Both the position numbers and the translations under genes were made by a program. This document shows positions 1 through 7,799 of a DNA stretch of 9,202 bases, one piece after another. The stretch spans positions 1 to 9,202 of the forward strand of contig CAYVRW010000085.1 of NCBI GenBank assembly GCA_964453575.1, given 5' to 3'. The stretch comes from JABDBK01 sp964453575. Its GTDB lineage: Bacteria; Pseudomonadota; Gammaproteobacteria; DSM-16500. Each line of letters starts with the position of its first letter. The first letter of the stretch is position 1. A model generated the notes under the pieces. It was not told where the DNA came from and did not search any database. It saw only the letters and a list, made by a program, of their open reading frames with translations.

Positions 1-373
1 TGCCATTAATCGAACCTGAAAGTGTGCCGCCATTTAAAGTGAAGCTATCGATACTGCTGCCGCCTACCAAGTTTTGAATATTGGTGAAACCGCCCGTGAC
101 GCCAGTGACTGATCCAGCATTTGAACCTGTGATGCTCCAAGTATTTGCGACATTATCCGCAGTGAGGGTATTGGTACCGCTGCCGCCATTGATAGAACCT
201 GACAATGTACCGCCGCTTAAGGTGAAGTCGTCGGTGTTACTGCCGCCCGTTAGCGTGCCGATGTTAGAAAAACTTAATGTGCCGGTTATGCTAGCAATAC
301 CGCTGACTGCGCCGCCATTTGCACTACTAATCGTCCATGTTTGAGTGGGGCTTGTGCTTTGTAAAGTAAACGT
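1..373 (-). repeat. RTX-like 61-66-residue repeats in TpsA, continuing past the left edge
   Basis: The encoded protein repeats a pattern of DxFTL, GGTLSGSINGG, GTNTL, a TWxI segment and NIxxLxGGS. The FTL phenylalanine codons lie at 368, 224 and 41, and the TW tryptophans at 335 and 137. Two full periods of 61-66 residues are visible and the array is still open at base 1; the first unit (368) lacks the GGTLSGSINGG insert. The GGSGTNTL elements resemble RTX nonapeptides (GGxGxDxLx) but lack most of the calcium-binding aspartates, so calcium binding is uncertain. Confidence 0.7.
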
Positions 374-3300
374 GTCAGTACCCGTAACTCCGTTGATGGT
401 AAGATTAGCGAGGCTTAATGCGCCGGATAATGAGAAATTATTATTTGCTGAGCCACCCGTGAGATTCAGATCTTTGCCAACACCTGAAATGCCATTACCG
501 AAAACGATATCGCCATTGGCGGTTAATGTGGTTGAGCTTCCGCCAGTCAATGAAACAGCATCATTATAAGTTTGGGAACCCGTGGTTGAAACGTTTGCAG
601 CGATAGATGTTGTACCTGCGGAATCAGTGGTTAAACTCGAGAGCGCAGAAGATCCGCCAACAATACCTCCAAATGATGTGGTACCTGCAGTATTGGCAGT
701 TAGTCCAAATGCGCCATTTAACGTCGAACCAAATCCTATATTGCCACTGCTGCTGGAAGCGAGTGTACTTGTACCTGTTAAGGTGACTGCATCGTTATAA
801 GTTTGAGCGCCCGTTGTTGAAATGTTTGCGCCTATAGATGTTGTACCTGCGGAATCGGTTGTTACACTCGTGAGTGCAGATGAGCCGCCGACAATACCCC
901 CAAATGATGTGGTACCTGCTGTATTGGCAATTAAATCAAATGCGCCATTTAAGGTTGAACCAAATCCGATATTGCCGCTGCTGCTTGATGCAAGAGTTTT
1001 TGCACCTGAACCAGATAAAGTCACAGGGTCATTAAAAGTTTGCGCGCCCGTTGTTGAAATGTTTGAATTGATTTGGGTGGTACCTGCAGCATCGGTTGTT
1101 AAACTGGTAAGTGGAGTCGTGCCGCCGACAATTCCACCAAAGGTAGTGAGGTTAGAAGTATTTACGGCCACATCAAATGCGCCATTCAGAGTGCCAAAAA
1201 ATTGTATTGAACTACCGCTGTTTGATGTAAATGTTTTTGCACCGCTGCCTGTTAATGTTATGGCGCTATTATAAAATTGTGTACCTGCTGTAACATTTGC
1301 GGCAATATTGGTCGTACCCGTGAAGGGGCCAAAATTGATAACTAATGTAGTGAGAGGAGTCGTGCCGCCAACGATGCCATTTAGGGACATAACACCGTTT
1401 GTTTGTAATGCTAAAGTACCTGTACCATCCACGGTAGAATTAAAAGTAATATTATTACCACCATTCGATAAAAGTGTAACGAACCCTGACCCCAAGTTGA
1501 CCGCATCATTATAAGTTTGAGCACCCGAAGTAGTAATGTCGGCAGTAATACTCGTTGAGCCGGAAGCATCGGTAGTGACACTGGTAAGAGGTGTGGTGCC
1601 GCCGACAATGCCGCTAAATGAAGTGATTCCTGCTGTGTTGACGGTTAAACCAAAAGCCCCATTTAAGGTTGAACCAAATCCGATATTGCCGCTATCGGAT
1701 GTTAAAACACTTGTCTTAGCCAAGGTAACAGGGGCATTAAATGTGATATTACCAGCGCCGCTTGCTGTAATGTCGCCATCGATATTATAAGTGGTGGTCG
1801 GCGTTGAGCTTAGGCTTATACCTGAGTTTAAAGTCAAATCAGTGCTGCCAGAAGTGGAGTACAAGATATTCGAAGATAATGCACCTTTTGCCGTACCTAA
1901 TAAGGCATTGGTATTGCTTAAGGTTTGTGTGCTGGCATCGCCCACAGTGACGGTGTTAGCTGCCATGTTCAACCCTGCAATACTTGCAGTTGAACTAGCT
2001 GTCACTGCATTAGCCGATCCGCCGCTTGTAAGATAAGCGAGTAGACTGCTATTTGCTACAACCGCATCAGGTTCAAAGAAATAATAGTAACCATTGTTGC
2101 CTGTAGTGACACTTCCCATCGTAAGGCTGTTGCTGCTGCTATTTGAGAGATTTACGCCATTTGTTGCAATTTGCACGGTGCTGCCAGAAAGACCGCTTGC
2201 ACCTGCGCTGCCGCCTGGAGCAAATCCGGAAACAGCTTGCGGTGTGCCTGAATAGAAACTGCTAAGATAAGGATAAGAATAACCCGCAATAATGCTCCAT
2301 GTAGGACCAGAAAAGCCAGTAGGAAGTCCAGCTTGTAAGGCAGCAGTGGTCATGCCTGTACCGCCATCGCTAGAACTTTGTCCTGAGGTTTGTGTGTCCC
2401 AATAACCGTTAGTGGTTGTGCCGCCAGAAGTATCAAATGCTAAGCCGCCACTACCACTTGAACCTGAAACATAACCGCTATTAAATACATTAGTGAATAC
2501 GGGACTCAAACCGGCCGCAGCGATACCTCCCGCAAAAGTTCCACCGGTCACACTCCCAAGGTTATAAGAATCTTGAATGACAGTATTACCTGCAACATTG
2601 AGTCCCTGGTCGCCATAGCCTACAAGGCCGCCCACCAAATCTCCACCTGATATCGCGCCTGTATTAAAGGAATTTAAAATAGTCGAAGAAAAACTGTATC
2701 CTAAGATGCCCCCAGTCGATGCGTTGCCTCCTGCAGCAACACCAGTGACAGAGCCTTTGTTATAAGCATTTTGAATAGTGACTAAATCAGCTGCCCAACC
2801 GACAATACCGCCCACATATGAACCGCCGGATACATTGCTGGTATTATAAACGTCTGTAATGACTGTTCCAGGGAATGAAGAGCCTGCAAACAATTGACCC
2901 ACCAGACCGCCAACAAAGTCAGCTCCGCTGATTGAGCCGCCAGAAACATAAGTTTGTTGTATAGGAGTAATGCCTGCAGCATCAGGTTCTAAATAACCCA
3001 CTATGCCGCCTACATTGGAATGACCAGTGATGTTAGGATTGCTTAAACCAAGATTGGCAATGAAGCTAGCGTTTGTGACGAATCCTGATCCAATAAGACC
3101 TACATTGTCCTCAGCGGGACGATTGATAAAGAGGTTGCTAATGGTATGATTTAGTCCATCAAGTTGTCCACTAAAAGAGGCGATAGGTGCAAATCCTAAA
3201 CCGCCATTCCAACCACTGGTTGCTGAGGCATCAATATCTCTGCCTAAAGCATAGGAGCCTGTTGTATTGGTGCTGATGTTTTGCAACTGAGTCACATTAT

Positions 3301-4996
3301 TGACTAGCATATAAGCGGTGAGGGTAGTACCGCTGACATTTCCGCTAAAATCAGTCGGTGTGGTATAACTCGAAGGATTGTAATAAAACTTTGCTGTACC
3401 GCTTGCGGTCGTGATGACTCCGCCGCCCGTAATAGTTCCCGTTCCTGTGCCGGTATTATCGGCATGTAATATTACCTCAGCTGCACCGCTGCTAGTAATA
3501 TTATTATTTAATTGTATGTTTCGATAAGCGCTTAAGGTTAGCGTGTTGCCGCTAGTCCAAGCAGGGTTTCCGCCGCTGCCTATGGGTGTGCCGACAATAA
3601 TATCACCGGATCCAGCACCTGCTCCGCCGCCAGTGGTTTGTACCACGACATTCGCACTATTTAACGCTGTAGTAAGTGTGCTGACATTTAAGGTAGAAGT
3701 CGTAAAATTAGCATCACCGGTATAAGTATTACCTAAAGTACTGACATTGCTTGTCGCACCTGCGGAAATGGTTAAGTCTGTGGGGTCAAGCAACCATGTT
3801 CCTGTTTTACCATTAGATGCTAATAAATTAACTTTTGCATCAGCGACATCCAAATAATGTCCGGATGTTTCAACAAAACCGCCATTGCCGCCGAGAGCAC
3901 CGCCTTGTGCTGAAATACTTCCGTGAAAATTGGTATCACCATCTGACCAAACGATCACTTTACCGCCATTACCTCTTGTTAAAGCATTTGCTTTAATGAC
4001 TGTGTTAGCATCGACGGATGTACTGCTTGCATTAAATTCAGGTCCTTTGCCTTGGTAATTTCCGCCAATTAATATTTCACCGCCGCCGGCATCACCTGAA
4101 GCATCAATGACGGCATTCTTAACTTGAACGTTGCTTGCCAACAGTTTAACTTTGCCGCCAACTTGATCAGGCTTTGTGGCTGAAACATCAATCTTGCCAT
4201 TTGAGAAAATTAAATCACCGTTAGCAGCTTGTGCAAAATGTGAGGCTTCTGGCATGCTTTGCGTATTGATGGCATGATCAAGAACTTTTTCTGCAACCAT
4301 AGGATGAACATGCACGGTTCCTAAATCTTTAACATCTTGTGCAGAGCCGCCGTTACTTGAAGAAGCTTCATCAATACTAAAATTTAATAATTGGTCGCCG
4401 ACAAAATCCAACGTAAATTTACTGCCGGCACCCATGATGACTGTCCCTGCGTGAGCGGTGATGTTACCGGTGTTCTCAACGCGGTTACCAATGAGTGCCA
4501 CCAAACCATAATCAGCAGCATTGATAGTGCCGCGATTCACGATAGCAGCATTAGGATATTTGGATGGAATGTCGAACACATATTTGCGTTCATTAAATTT
4601 GCTCATATCAGAAGTCGATGCAATGATGCTCCCTACATTAACGAAAGAGCCGGGACCAAAATAAATCCCGGCTTGGTTGATTAAAATAATTCTGCCATTC
4701 GCATTAAGCGTTCCATAAATTTGCGAACCGCCATAAGCGCCATTAATGCGGTTTACTGCAACCGAACTTCGGCTAGGTTGATTAAACGTCGTGGTTTCAC
4801 CTTTGTTGATATTGAATTGATTCCAATTAATGAAGGTACTGTGGGTATATTGATTAACCGTCATGGTCGAGCCGTTTTGTTGAATGTTGACTTGTCCAGG
4901 GTTAAAACCACCCGGAGCCACTATAGGATTGGCTGATGCTGCCATGAAAAAGCAGGTGCAGAATAGCGTTGTAATACCCCATATAATTCGCTTCAC
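1..4996 (-). CDS. Giant two-partner secretion exoprotein (TpsA, filamentous haemagglutinin-like adhesin), 3' end beyond window
   Basis: One minus-strand frame is open without a stop from a GTG start at 4996 to the left edge, at least 1665 codons. A signal peptide begins MKRIIWGITTLFC and ends ASA before Asn23. Residues ~23-170 form the TPS secretion domain (haemagglutination-activity/NPXG family), with LINQAGIYFG at ~105-114 and VGSIIAST soon after. A GGNGG segment lies at ~369-378 and the TWLLDP signature of large TpsA proteins at ~400-405. DIDAS (~586) opens a GLUG-repeat region (~652-854) closing with a YPYL segment (~900). Repeats of 76-80 residues follow (~1086-1516), then RTX-like repeats from ~1542 to the edge. 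I saw no cysteine in the mature part, as is usual for secreted beta-helix exoproteins. GTG is chosen because it gives a clean signal peptide and GGTGAGG lies 5 nt upstream. Likely role, inferred: surface adhesin exported by the divergent TpsB. Ligand and C-terminus are unknown; a contact-dependent toxin tip cannot be excluded. Confidence 0.93.
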   Translation of the reverse strand, partial: MKRIIWGITTLFCTCFFMAASANPIVAPGGFNPGQVNIQQNGSTMTVNQYTHSTFINWNQFNINKGETTTFNQPSRSSVAVNRINGAYGGSQIYGTLNANGRIILINQAGIYFGPGSFVNVGSIIASTSDMSKFNERKYVFDIPSKYPNAAIVNRGTINAADYGLVALIGNRVENTGNITAHAGTVIMGAGSKFTLDFVGDQLLNFSIDEASSSNGGSAQDVKDLGTVHVHPMVAEKVLDHAINTQSMPEASHFAQAANGDLIFSNGKIDVSATKPDQVGGKVKLLASNVQVKNAVIDASGDAGGGEILIGGNYQGKGPEFNASSTSVDANTVIKANALTRGNGGKVIVWSDGDTNFHGSISAQGGALGGNGGFVETSGHYLDVADAKVNLLASNGKTGTWLLDPTDLTISAGATSNVSTLGNTYTGDANFTTSTLNVSTLTTALNSANVVVQTTGGGAGAGSGDIIVGTPIGSGGNPAWTSGNTLTLSAYRNIQLNNNITSSGAAEVILHADNTGTGTGTITGGGVITTASGTAKFYYNPSSYTTPTDFSGNVSGTTLTAYMLVNNVTQLQNISTNTTGSYALGRDIDASATSGWNGGLGFAPIASFSGQLDGLNHTISNLFINRPAEDNVGLIGSGFVTNASFIANLGLSNPNITGHSNVGGIVGYLEPDAAGITPIQQTYVSGGSISGADFVGGLVGQLFAGSSFPGTVITDVYNTSNVSGGSYVGGIVGWAADLVTIQNAYNKGSVTGVAAGGNASTGGILGYSFSSTILNSFNTGAISGGDLVGGLVGYGDQGLNVAGNTVIQDSYNLGSVTGGTFAGGIAAAGLSPVFTNVFNSGYVSGSSGSGGLAFDTSGGTTTNGYWDTQTSGQSSSDGGTGMTTAALQAGLPTGFSGPTWSIIAGYSYPYLSSFYSGTPQAVSGFAPGGSAGASGLSGSTVQIATNGVNLSNSSSNSLTMGSVTTGNNGYYYFFEPDAVVANSSLLAYLTSGGSANAVTASSTASIAGLNMAANTVTVGDASTQTLSNTNALLGTAKGALSSNILYSTSGSTDLTLNSGISLSSTPTTTYNIDGDITASGAGNITFNAPVTLAKTSVLTSDSGNIGFGSTLNGAFGLTVNTAGITSFSGIVGGTTPLTSVTTDASGSTSITADITTSGAQTYNDAVNLGSGFVTLLSNGGNNITFNSTVDGTGTLALQTNGVMSLNGIVGGTTPLTTLVINFGPFTGTTNIAANVTAGTQFYNSAITLTGSGAKTFTSNSGSSIQFFGTLNGAFDVAVNTSNLTTFGGIVGGTTPLTSLTTDAAGTTQINSNISTTGAQTFNDPVTLSGSGAKTLASSSSGNIGFGSTLNGAFDLIANTAGTTSFGGIVGGSSALTSVTTDSAGTTSIGANISTTGAQTYNDAVTLTGTSTLASSSSGNIGFGSTLNGAFGLTANTAGTTSFGGIVGGSSALSSLTTDSAGTTSIAANVSTTGSQTYNDAVSLTGGSSTTLTANGDIVFGNGISGVGKDLNLTGGSANNNFSLSGALSLANLTINGVTGTDTFTLQSTSPTQTWTISSANGGAVSGIASITGTLSFSNIGTLTGGSNTDDFTLSGGTLSGSINGGSGTNTLTADNVANTWSITGSNAGSVTGVTGGFTNIQNLVGGSSIDSFTLNGGTLSGSING
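450..1741 (-). repeat. Tandem 76-80-residue repeats in the TpsA passenger
   Basis: Five full units and one partial unit can be aligned on a YND(A/P)V-like motif, whose aromatic codon begins at 1739, 1511, 1271, 1034, 797 and 566. This gives periods of 76, 80, 79, 79 and 77 codons. Each unit runs YNDAVTL, SSGNIGFGSTLNGAF, NTAGTTSFGGIVGG, LTSLTTDSAGTTSI and NISTTGAQT. The regular short strands fit stacked turns of a right-handed beta-helix. The units at 569-799 and 800-1036 are the most alike at DNA level; the outer ones have drifted. Confidence 0.85.
2436..3043 (-). repeat. Seven GLUG-type repeats in the TpsA passenger
   Basis: Seven units of the form NxGxVSG..xVGGLVG can be read in order: NITGHSNVGGIVG, SISGADFVGGLVG, NVSGGSYVGGIVG, SVTGVAAGG..TGGILG, AISGGDLVGGLVG, SVTGGTFAGGIAA and YVSGSSGSGGLA. 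The units are 22-35 residues apart. The array is preceded by the DIDAS/GF.PI segment and followed by GYWDTQTSG, GTGMTTA and YPYL segments, the usual surroundings of GLUG arrays in large TPS adhesins. The last two units have lost the GLVG core. Confidence 0.8.
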
Positions 4997-5001
4997 TTTT
5001 G

Positions 5002-5008
5002 CCTCACC
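5002..5008 (-). promoter_or_regulatory. Ribosome-binding site deciding the GTG start of tpsA
   Basis: On the minus strand GGTGAGG stands 5 nt before the GTG at 4996. No ATG in this frame lies between here and the upstream region. The first in-frame ATG (Met18) falls inside the signal peptide and would destroy it. A further GTG about 18 codons upstream would put a polar stretch before the signal peptide. Confidence 0.7.
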
Positions 5009-5053
5009 ACCCTCGTTTTGGATACTTATATAGCCATTTTTATTCACACATTC

Positions 5054-5062
5054 AGTATAGCA
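5054..5062 (-). promoter_or_regulatory. Candidate extended -10 promoter for tpsA
   Basis: The minus strand reads TGCTATACT, an extended -10 (TGn then TATACT, 5 of 6 to consensus). It would start transcription about 50 nt upstream of the GTG start. No good -35 lies at 16-18 bp, which an extended -10 can tolerate. A second -10-like box (TATATA/TATAAG, minus strand) lies closer to the gene with only a weak -35 at 17 bp, so the choice is open. Confidence 0.35.
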
Positions 5063-5121
5063 GCTGATAAAAAAACAACTTGTATATTATTCATGGGGTT
5101 AGGATGCTTTATAAGATTTGC

Positions 5122-5150
5122 TTCACTTTTACCTTCCCTCCCCTTATTAT
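5122..5150 (+). promoter_or_regulatory. Candidate sigma-70 promoter for tpsB
   Basis: TTCACT (5122-5127, 4 of 6 to consensus) and TATTAT (5145-5150, 5 of 6) are separated by 17 bp. They predict a start near 5157 and a 5' leader of about 37 nt containing the AAGGAAG ribosome-binding site. The -35 lies inside the sequence repeated at the tpsA start. Prediction from sequence only. Confidence 0.35.
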
Positions 5151-5180
5151 TTATAGTGGATCTTTGTGCGCGAGATAGAT

Positions 5181-5187
5181 AAGGAAG
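5181..5187 (+). promoter_or_regulatory. Ribosome-binding site deciding the TTG start of tpsB
   Basis: AAGGAAG lies 6 nt upstream of TTG at 5194. The next in-frame ATG (Met21) is at the end of the hydrophobic signal core, so using it would remove the signal peptide required for an outer-membrane protein. Confidence 0.75.
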
Positions 5188-5193
5188 TTTAGC

Positions 5194-6909
5194 TTGAAGC
5201 AAACGATAAGAACTATTGGCTTAATATTCTTGTTTTTGATCTATCAAAAAGCGATGGCTATTGCACCTATTCCTGCAAGTACACAACCTGGTGTTATCGG
5301 CAATATTATTAGTGAGTCGTTACCTTCACCATCAACACCTAGCGTCAGGCCTTCCCTGCAAACGCCGCCTGAACCTAAGGTTCCCTACAATGCAGAGGCT
5401 GCAAAAATTCATTTTACATTGAAAAAAATTATCCTCGAAGGTAATACCATTTATACAACAGAACAACTCGAAGCACTTTATAAAGACAAAATCAATACAA
5501 ACATGAGCGTGTTGCAGTTTCAAGAAGTTGTACAATCTATTACCAATTATTATCGTAATAATGGTTATATTTTATCGCGCGCCATTATACCTCCGCAGCA
5601 TGTTAAAAATGGCATCATACGTGTTCAAGTGATTGAAGGTTTTATTGATGCGGTTAAGATCCAAGGCGATGCACGAAATTCAAATGGTATTTTAGAAAGA
5701 TATAGCCAACATATTACAAGTTCACGGCCATTACATTTAAGTGTGCTGGAACGTTATTTACGTTTGGCGAATGAAGTGCCCGGTTTAGAAGTGAAAGGTG
5801 TGTTAGAGGCTTCGAAAAAAACGCCGGCTGCTGCCACGTTGGTTTTTGTCGTGACGGAAAAACGTTTGGGCGGTTATTTATCGTATGATAATTATGGTAC
5901 GCGTTATTTAGGCCCGCATGAAGTCACGTTAAATGTCACGTTGACCTCTGGATTTAGATCGGGCGATGCCTTTGGTTTTACTTATCTTGATACCACGCGT
6001 CCAAAAGAATTGCGTTTTTGGGATGCTTATTATCAAGCGCCTGTGGGCAGTGACGGCATGAGTATACTGTTTGATGGTAATCAATCGCTGACAGATGCAG
6101 GATTTGTGTTAGAAGAATCGGATGTTATTGGTAACGCCATAAATTATTATGGTTTATTGCAATATCCGGTCATTCGTTCGATTGATCAAAGTTTAACGAT
6201 TGATGGCGGATTGATTTATTACCATGGTGTGGTCACATCACTCGCGCAATTATTATACGATGATAATGTACGCTCGGCACGCATTGGCGGCTCGTATCTT
6301 TTCTCTGATTCCTATCGCGGCTCAAATAGTTTAAATGTACATCTTGAGCAAGGTTTGCCTATTTTTGGTGCCACATCCAATGCTCAATCTTTCTTTACTT
6401 CACGGTTCGGTGCGACAGGGGTATTTACAAAATTATCAGTGCAATATGCACGTGATCAAGCTTTATTCGATAGATTTTCTGCATTTTTTCAAGTCAATGG
6501 CCAGTATGCGTTTAATCCCTTGCTTTCTTTCGAGCAATTTACTTATGGCGGCAGCATCCTGGGACGCGGCTATGACCCTGCTGAAATCATAGGGGATAAT
6601 GGGATAGCTGCCAGTGCGGAATTGCGCATGAATATTTACCCGGGATACAGGTTTTTACAAAGTATGCAGTTTTATGGGTATTATGATATCGGTGAAGTAT
6701 GGAACATAAGAGATTTGACAGTATTATTCAATAGTTACAAGGAAATTAGCGCAGCCTCTGCGGGCGGCGGTGTACGCTTTAACCTTAACAAATACATCAG
6801 CGGCAATTTCATGGTGACGCAACCTTTGACCAAAAAAGTGGCAGCTTTGGAACTTATCGGCAATGGCAAAGATCCCCGGTTATTCTTTGGTGTTTCGGCG
6901 AGTGTTTAA
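5194..6909 (+). CDS. Two-partner secretion outer-membrane transporter (TpsB; ShlB/FhaC/HecB family)
   Basis: This 571-residue Omp85-superfamily protein should translocate the neighbouring exoprotein across the outer membrane. A signal peptide (1-22) ends in AMA. A short segment at 32-43 (PGVIGNIISE) sits where FhaC has its pore-plugging helix H1, followed by a proline-rich linker to ~70. POTRA 1 is ~73-152 (FTLKKIILEGNTIYT through RVQVIEGFIDAVKIQG) and POTRA 2 ~153-224. The barrel fills the rest, starting GGYLSYDNYGTRYLG. GRGYD at 457-461 is the conserved RGY tip of loop L6, and FYGYYDIGEVW (493-503) matches the second conserved Omp85 barrel motif. Length is typical for the family. The C-terminus is FFGVSASV, ending in Val rather than the Phe/Trp common in barrels. 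It starts with TTG, supported by a strong ribosome-binding site. It is transcribed divergently from tpsA, which implies coordinated but separate control. Confidence 0.95.
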   Translation: MKQTIRTIGLIFLFLIYQKAMAIAPIPASTQPGVIGNIISESLPSPSTPSVRPSLQTPPEPKVPYNAEAAKIHFTLKKIILEGNTIYTTEQLEALYKDKINTNMSVLQFQEVVQSITNYYRNNGYILSRAIIPPQHVKNGIIRVQVIEGFIDAVKIQGDARNSNGILERYSQHITSSRPLHLSVLERYLRLANEVPGLEVKGVLEASKKTPAAATLVFVVTEKRLGGYLSYDNYGTRYLGPHEVTLNVTLTSGFRSGDAFGFTYLDTTRPKELRFWDAYYQAPVGSDGMSILFDGNQSLTDAGFVLEESDVIGNAINYYGLLQYPVIRSIDQSLTIDGGLIYYHGVVTSLAQLLYDDNVRSARIGGSYLFSDSYRGSNSLNVHLEQGLPIFGATSNAQSFFTSRFGATGVFTKLSVQYARDQALFDRFSAFFQVNGQYAFNPLLSFEQFTYGGSILGRGYDPAEIIGDNGIAASAELRMNIYPGYRFLQSMQFYGYYDIGEVWNIRDLTVLFNSYKEISAASAGGGVRFNLNKYISGNFMVTQPLTKKVAALELIGNGKDPRLFFGVSASV

Positions 6910-6915
6910 TTCATC

Positions 6916-6944
6916 TTGAATAGGGCAGAAAAAAAGTCTACAGT
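6916..6944 (+). promoter_or_regulatory. Candidate promoter for the PNP-deoC pair
   Basis: In the 62-bp gap after tpsB, TTGAAT (6916-6921) and TACAGT (6939-6944) stand 17 bp apart, each 4 of 6 to consensus. They predict a start near 6951, about 21 nt before the ATG. No terminator hairpin with a T-run is visible in the gap, so read-through from tpsB is also possible. Confidence 0.35.
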
Positions 6945-6971
6945 GACGTCCATTTAGTTAAGGAGTTATCC

Positions 6972-7799
6972 ATGGCAGTCACTATGCAAGAAACCATGAA
7001 CGCAATTCGCAAATATGCACCGAATTTTGTCCCTAAAGTGGGAATCATTTTGGGCTCTGGACTAGGATCAGTTGCGGACCAATTAACCAATCCTATTACT
7101 ATCCCATACACAGCCATTCCTGGCATTAATACTGGAACTGTCGCCGGTCATGCATCTTTATTAGTGATGGGTTATTTACAAGATGTACCTGTCGTATGTT
7201 TGAAGGGCCGCTTGCATGTTTATGAAGGTGCTACTTACGAATCCATTCGTACTTTTGTGCGCATGGTCAAGAATCTTGGAGCAAGTACGTTGATTGTCAC
7301 AGGTGCTGCAGGATCCATGCGCACCGAAATGGGGCCTGGTGAAATCATGCTGATCAATGATCACATTAATATGCAACCCGGCAATCCTTTAGTGGGCCCC
7401 AATGATGAATCCATAGGCCCGCGCTTTGTAAGTCTTGAAAATGCTTATGATGACGAATTGAGAAGTCGAGTATTGGAAGTGGGTAAAAAACTTAATATCT
7501 TTATCCATGAAGGTGTTTACTTATCACTGTTAGGTCCATCGTTTGAAACACCTGCTGAAATTCGTGCTTATCGATCCCTAGGCGCTGATGCAGTAGGCAT
7601 GTCAGTCGTTCCCGAAGTAATTATTGCCAGACATTGCGGCATGAAGGTGACAGGTTTAGTCGCTATCACCAATCTCGCAGTAGGCATGAGTTTTGAAAAA
7701 GTGACGCATGAAGGAACCTTGCGTTATGGTGAACAAGCTTCACGTAATATGATTAAAATCATCAATGGATTTGTGAAGGAAATAGGACGTGACTACTAA
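6972..7799 (+). CDS. Purine nucleoside phosphorylase, trimeric 6-oxopurine type (PunA/XapA family)
   Basis: The 275-residue protein is the expected size for the low-mass trimeric PNP family, distinct from hexameric DeoD. It should cleave inosine, guanosine and their deoxy forms (possibly xanthosine, as E. coli XapA does) with phosphate, giving free base and (deoxy)ribose-1-phosphate in the cytoplasm. Visible motifs: the phosphate loop GSGLG (28-32), GH at 59-60, KGRLHVYEG (78-86, phosphate Arg80), TGAAG (110-114), GPSFETPAEIR (188-198, Glu192), VGMSVVPE (208-215) and AITN (231-234). Glu192 and Asn234 match the human Glu201/Asn243 pair that selects 6-oxopurines; His246 matches human His257. 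AAGGAG lies 6 nt before the ATG. The last 11 bases overlap deoC, so the two are probably cotranscribed and translationally coupled. PunA versus XapA substrate preference cannot be decided from sequence alone. Confidence 0.94.
   Translation: MAVTMQETMNAIRKYAPNFVPKVGIILGSGLGSVADQLTNPITIPYTAIPGINTGTVAGHASLLVMGYLQDVPVVCLKGRLHVYEGATYESIRTFVRMVKNLGASTLIVTGAAGSMRTEMGPGEIMLINDHINMQPGNPLVGPNDESIGPRFVSLENAYDDELRSRVLEVGKKLNIFIHEGVYLSLLGPSFETPAEIRAYRSLGADAVGMSVVPEVIIARHCGMKVTGLVAITNLAVGMSFEKVTHEGTLRYGEQASRNMIKIINGFVKEIGRDY

Noticed and set aside
450..1741. CRISPR array or non-coding tandem repeat
   Set aside because: The period is 228-240 bp, always a multiple of three, and the repeats are conserved as protein in an open frame; they are coding repeats.
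81..2036. Series of plus-strand open frames of 68-150 codons rich in Pro, Val and Ala
   Set aside because: They are antisense shadows of the tpsA repeats: the minus-strand frame is open throughout, gives coherent adhesin repeats, and the shadow frames break at repeat boundaries and lack ribosome-binding sites.
4391..4936. Plus-strand frames of 97 and 71 codons opposite the tpsA 5' end
   Set aside because: They lie antisense to the signal peptide and TPS domain, show no recognizable domain and have no initiation signals.
5332..5535. Minus-strand 67-codon frame inside tpsB
   Set aside because: Shadow of the POTRA-coding region; cysteine- and phenylalanine-rich with no supporting start signal.
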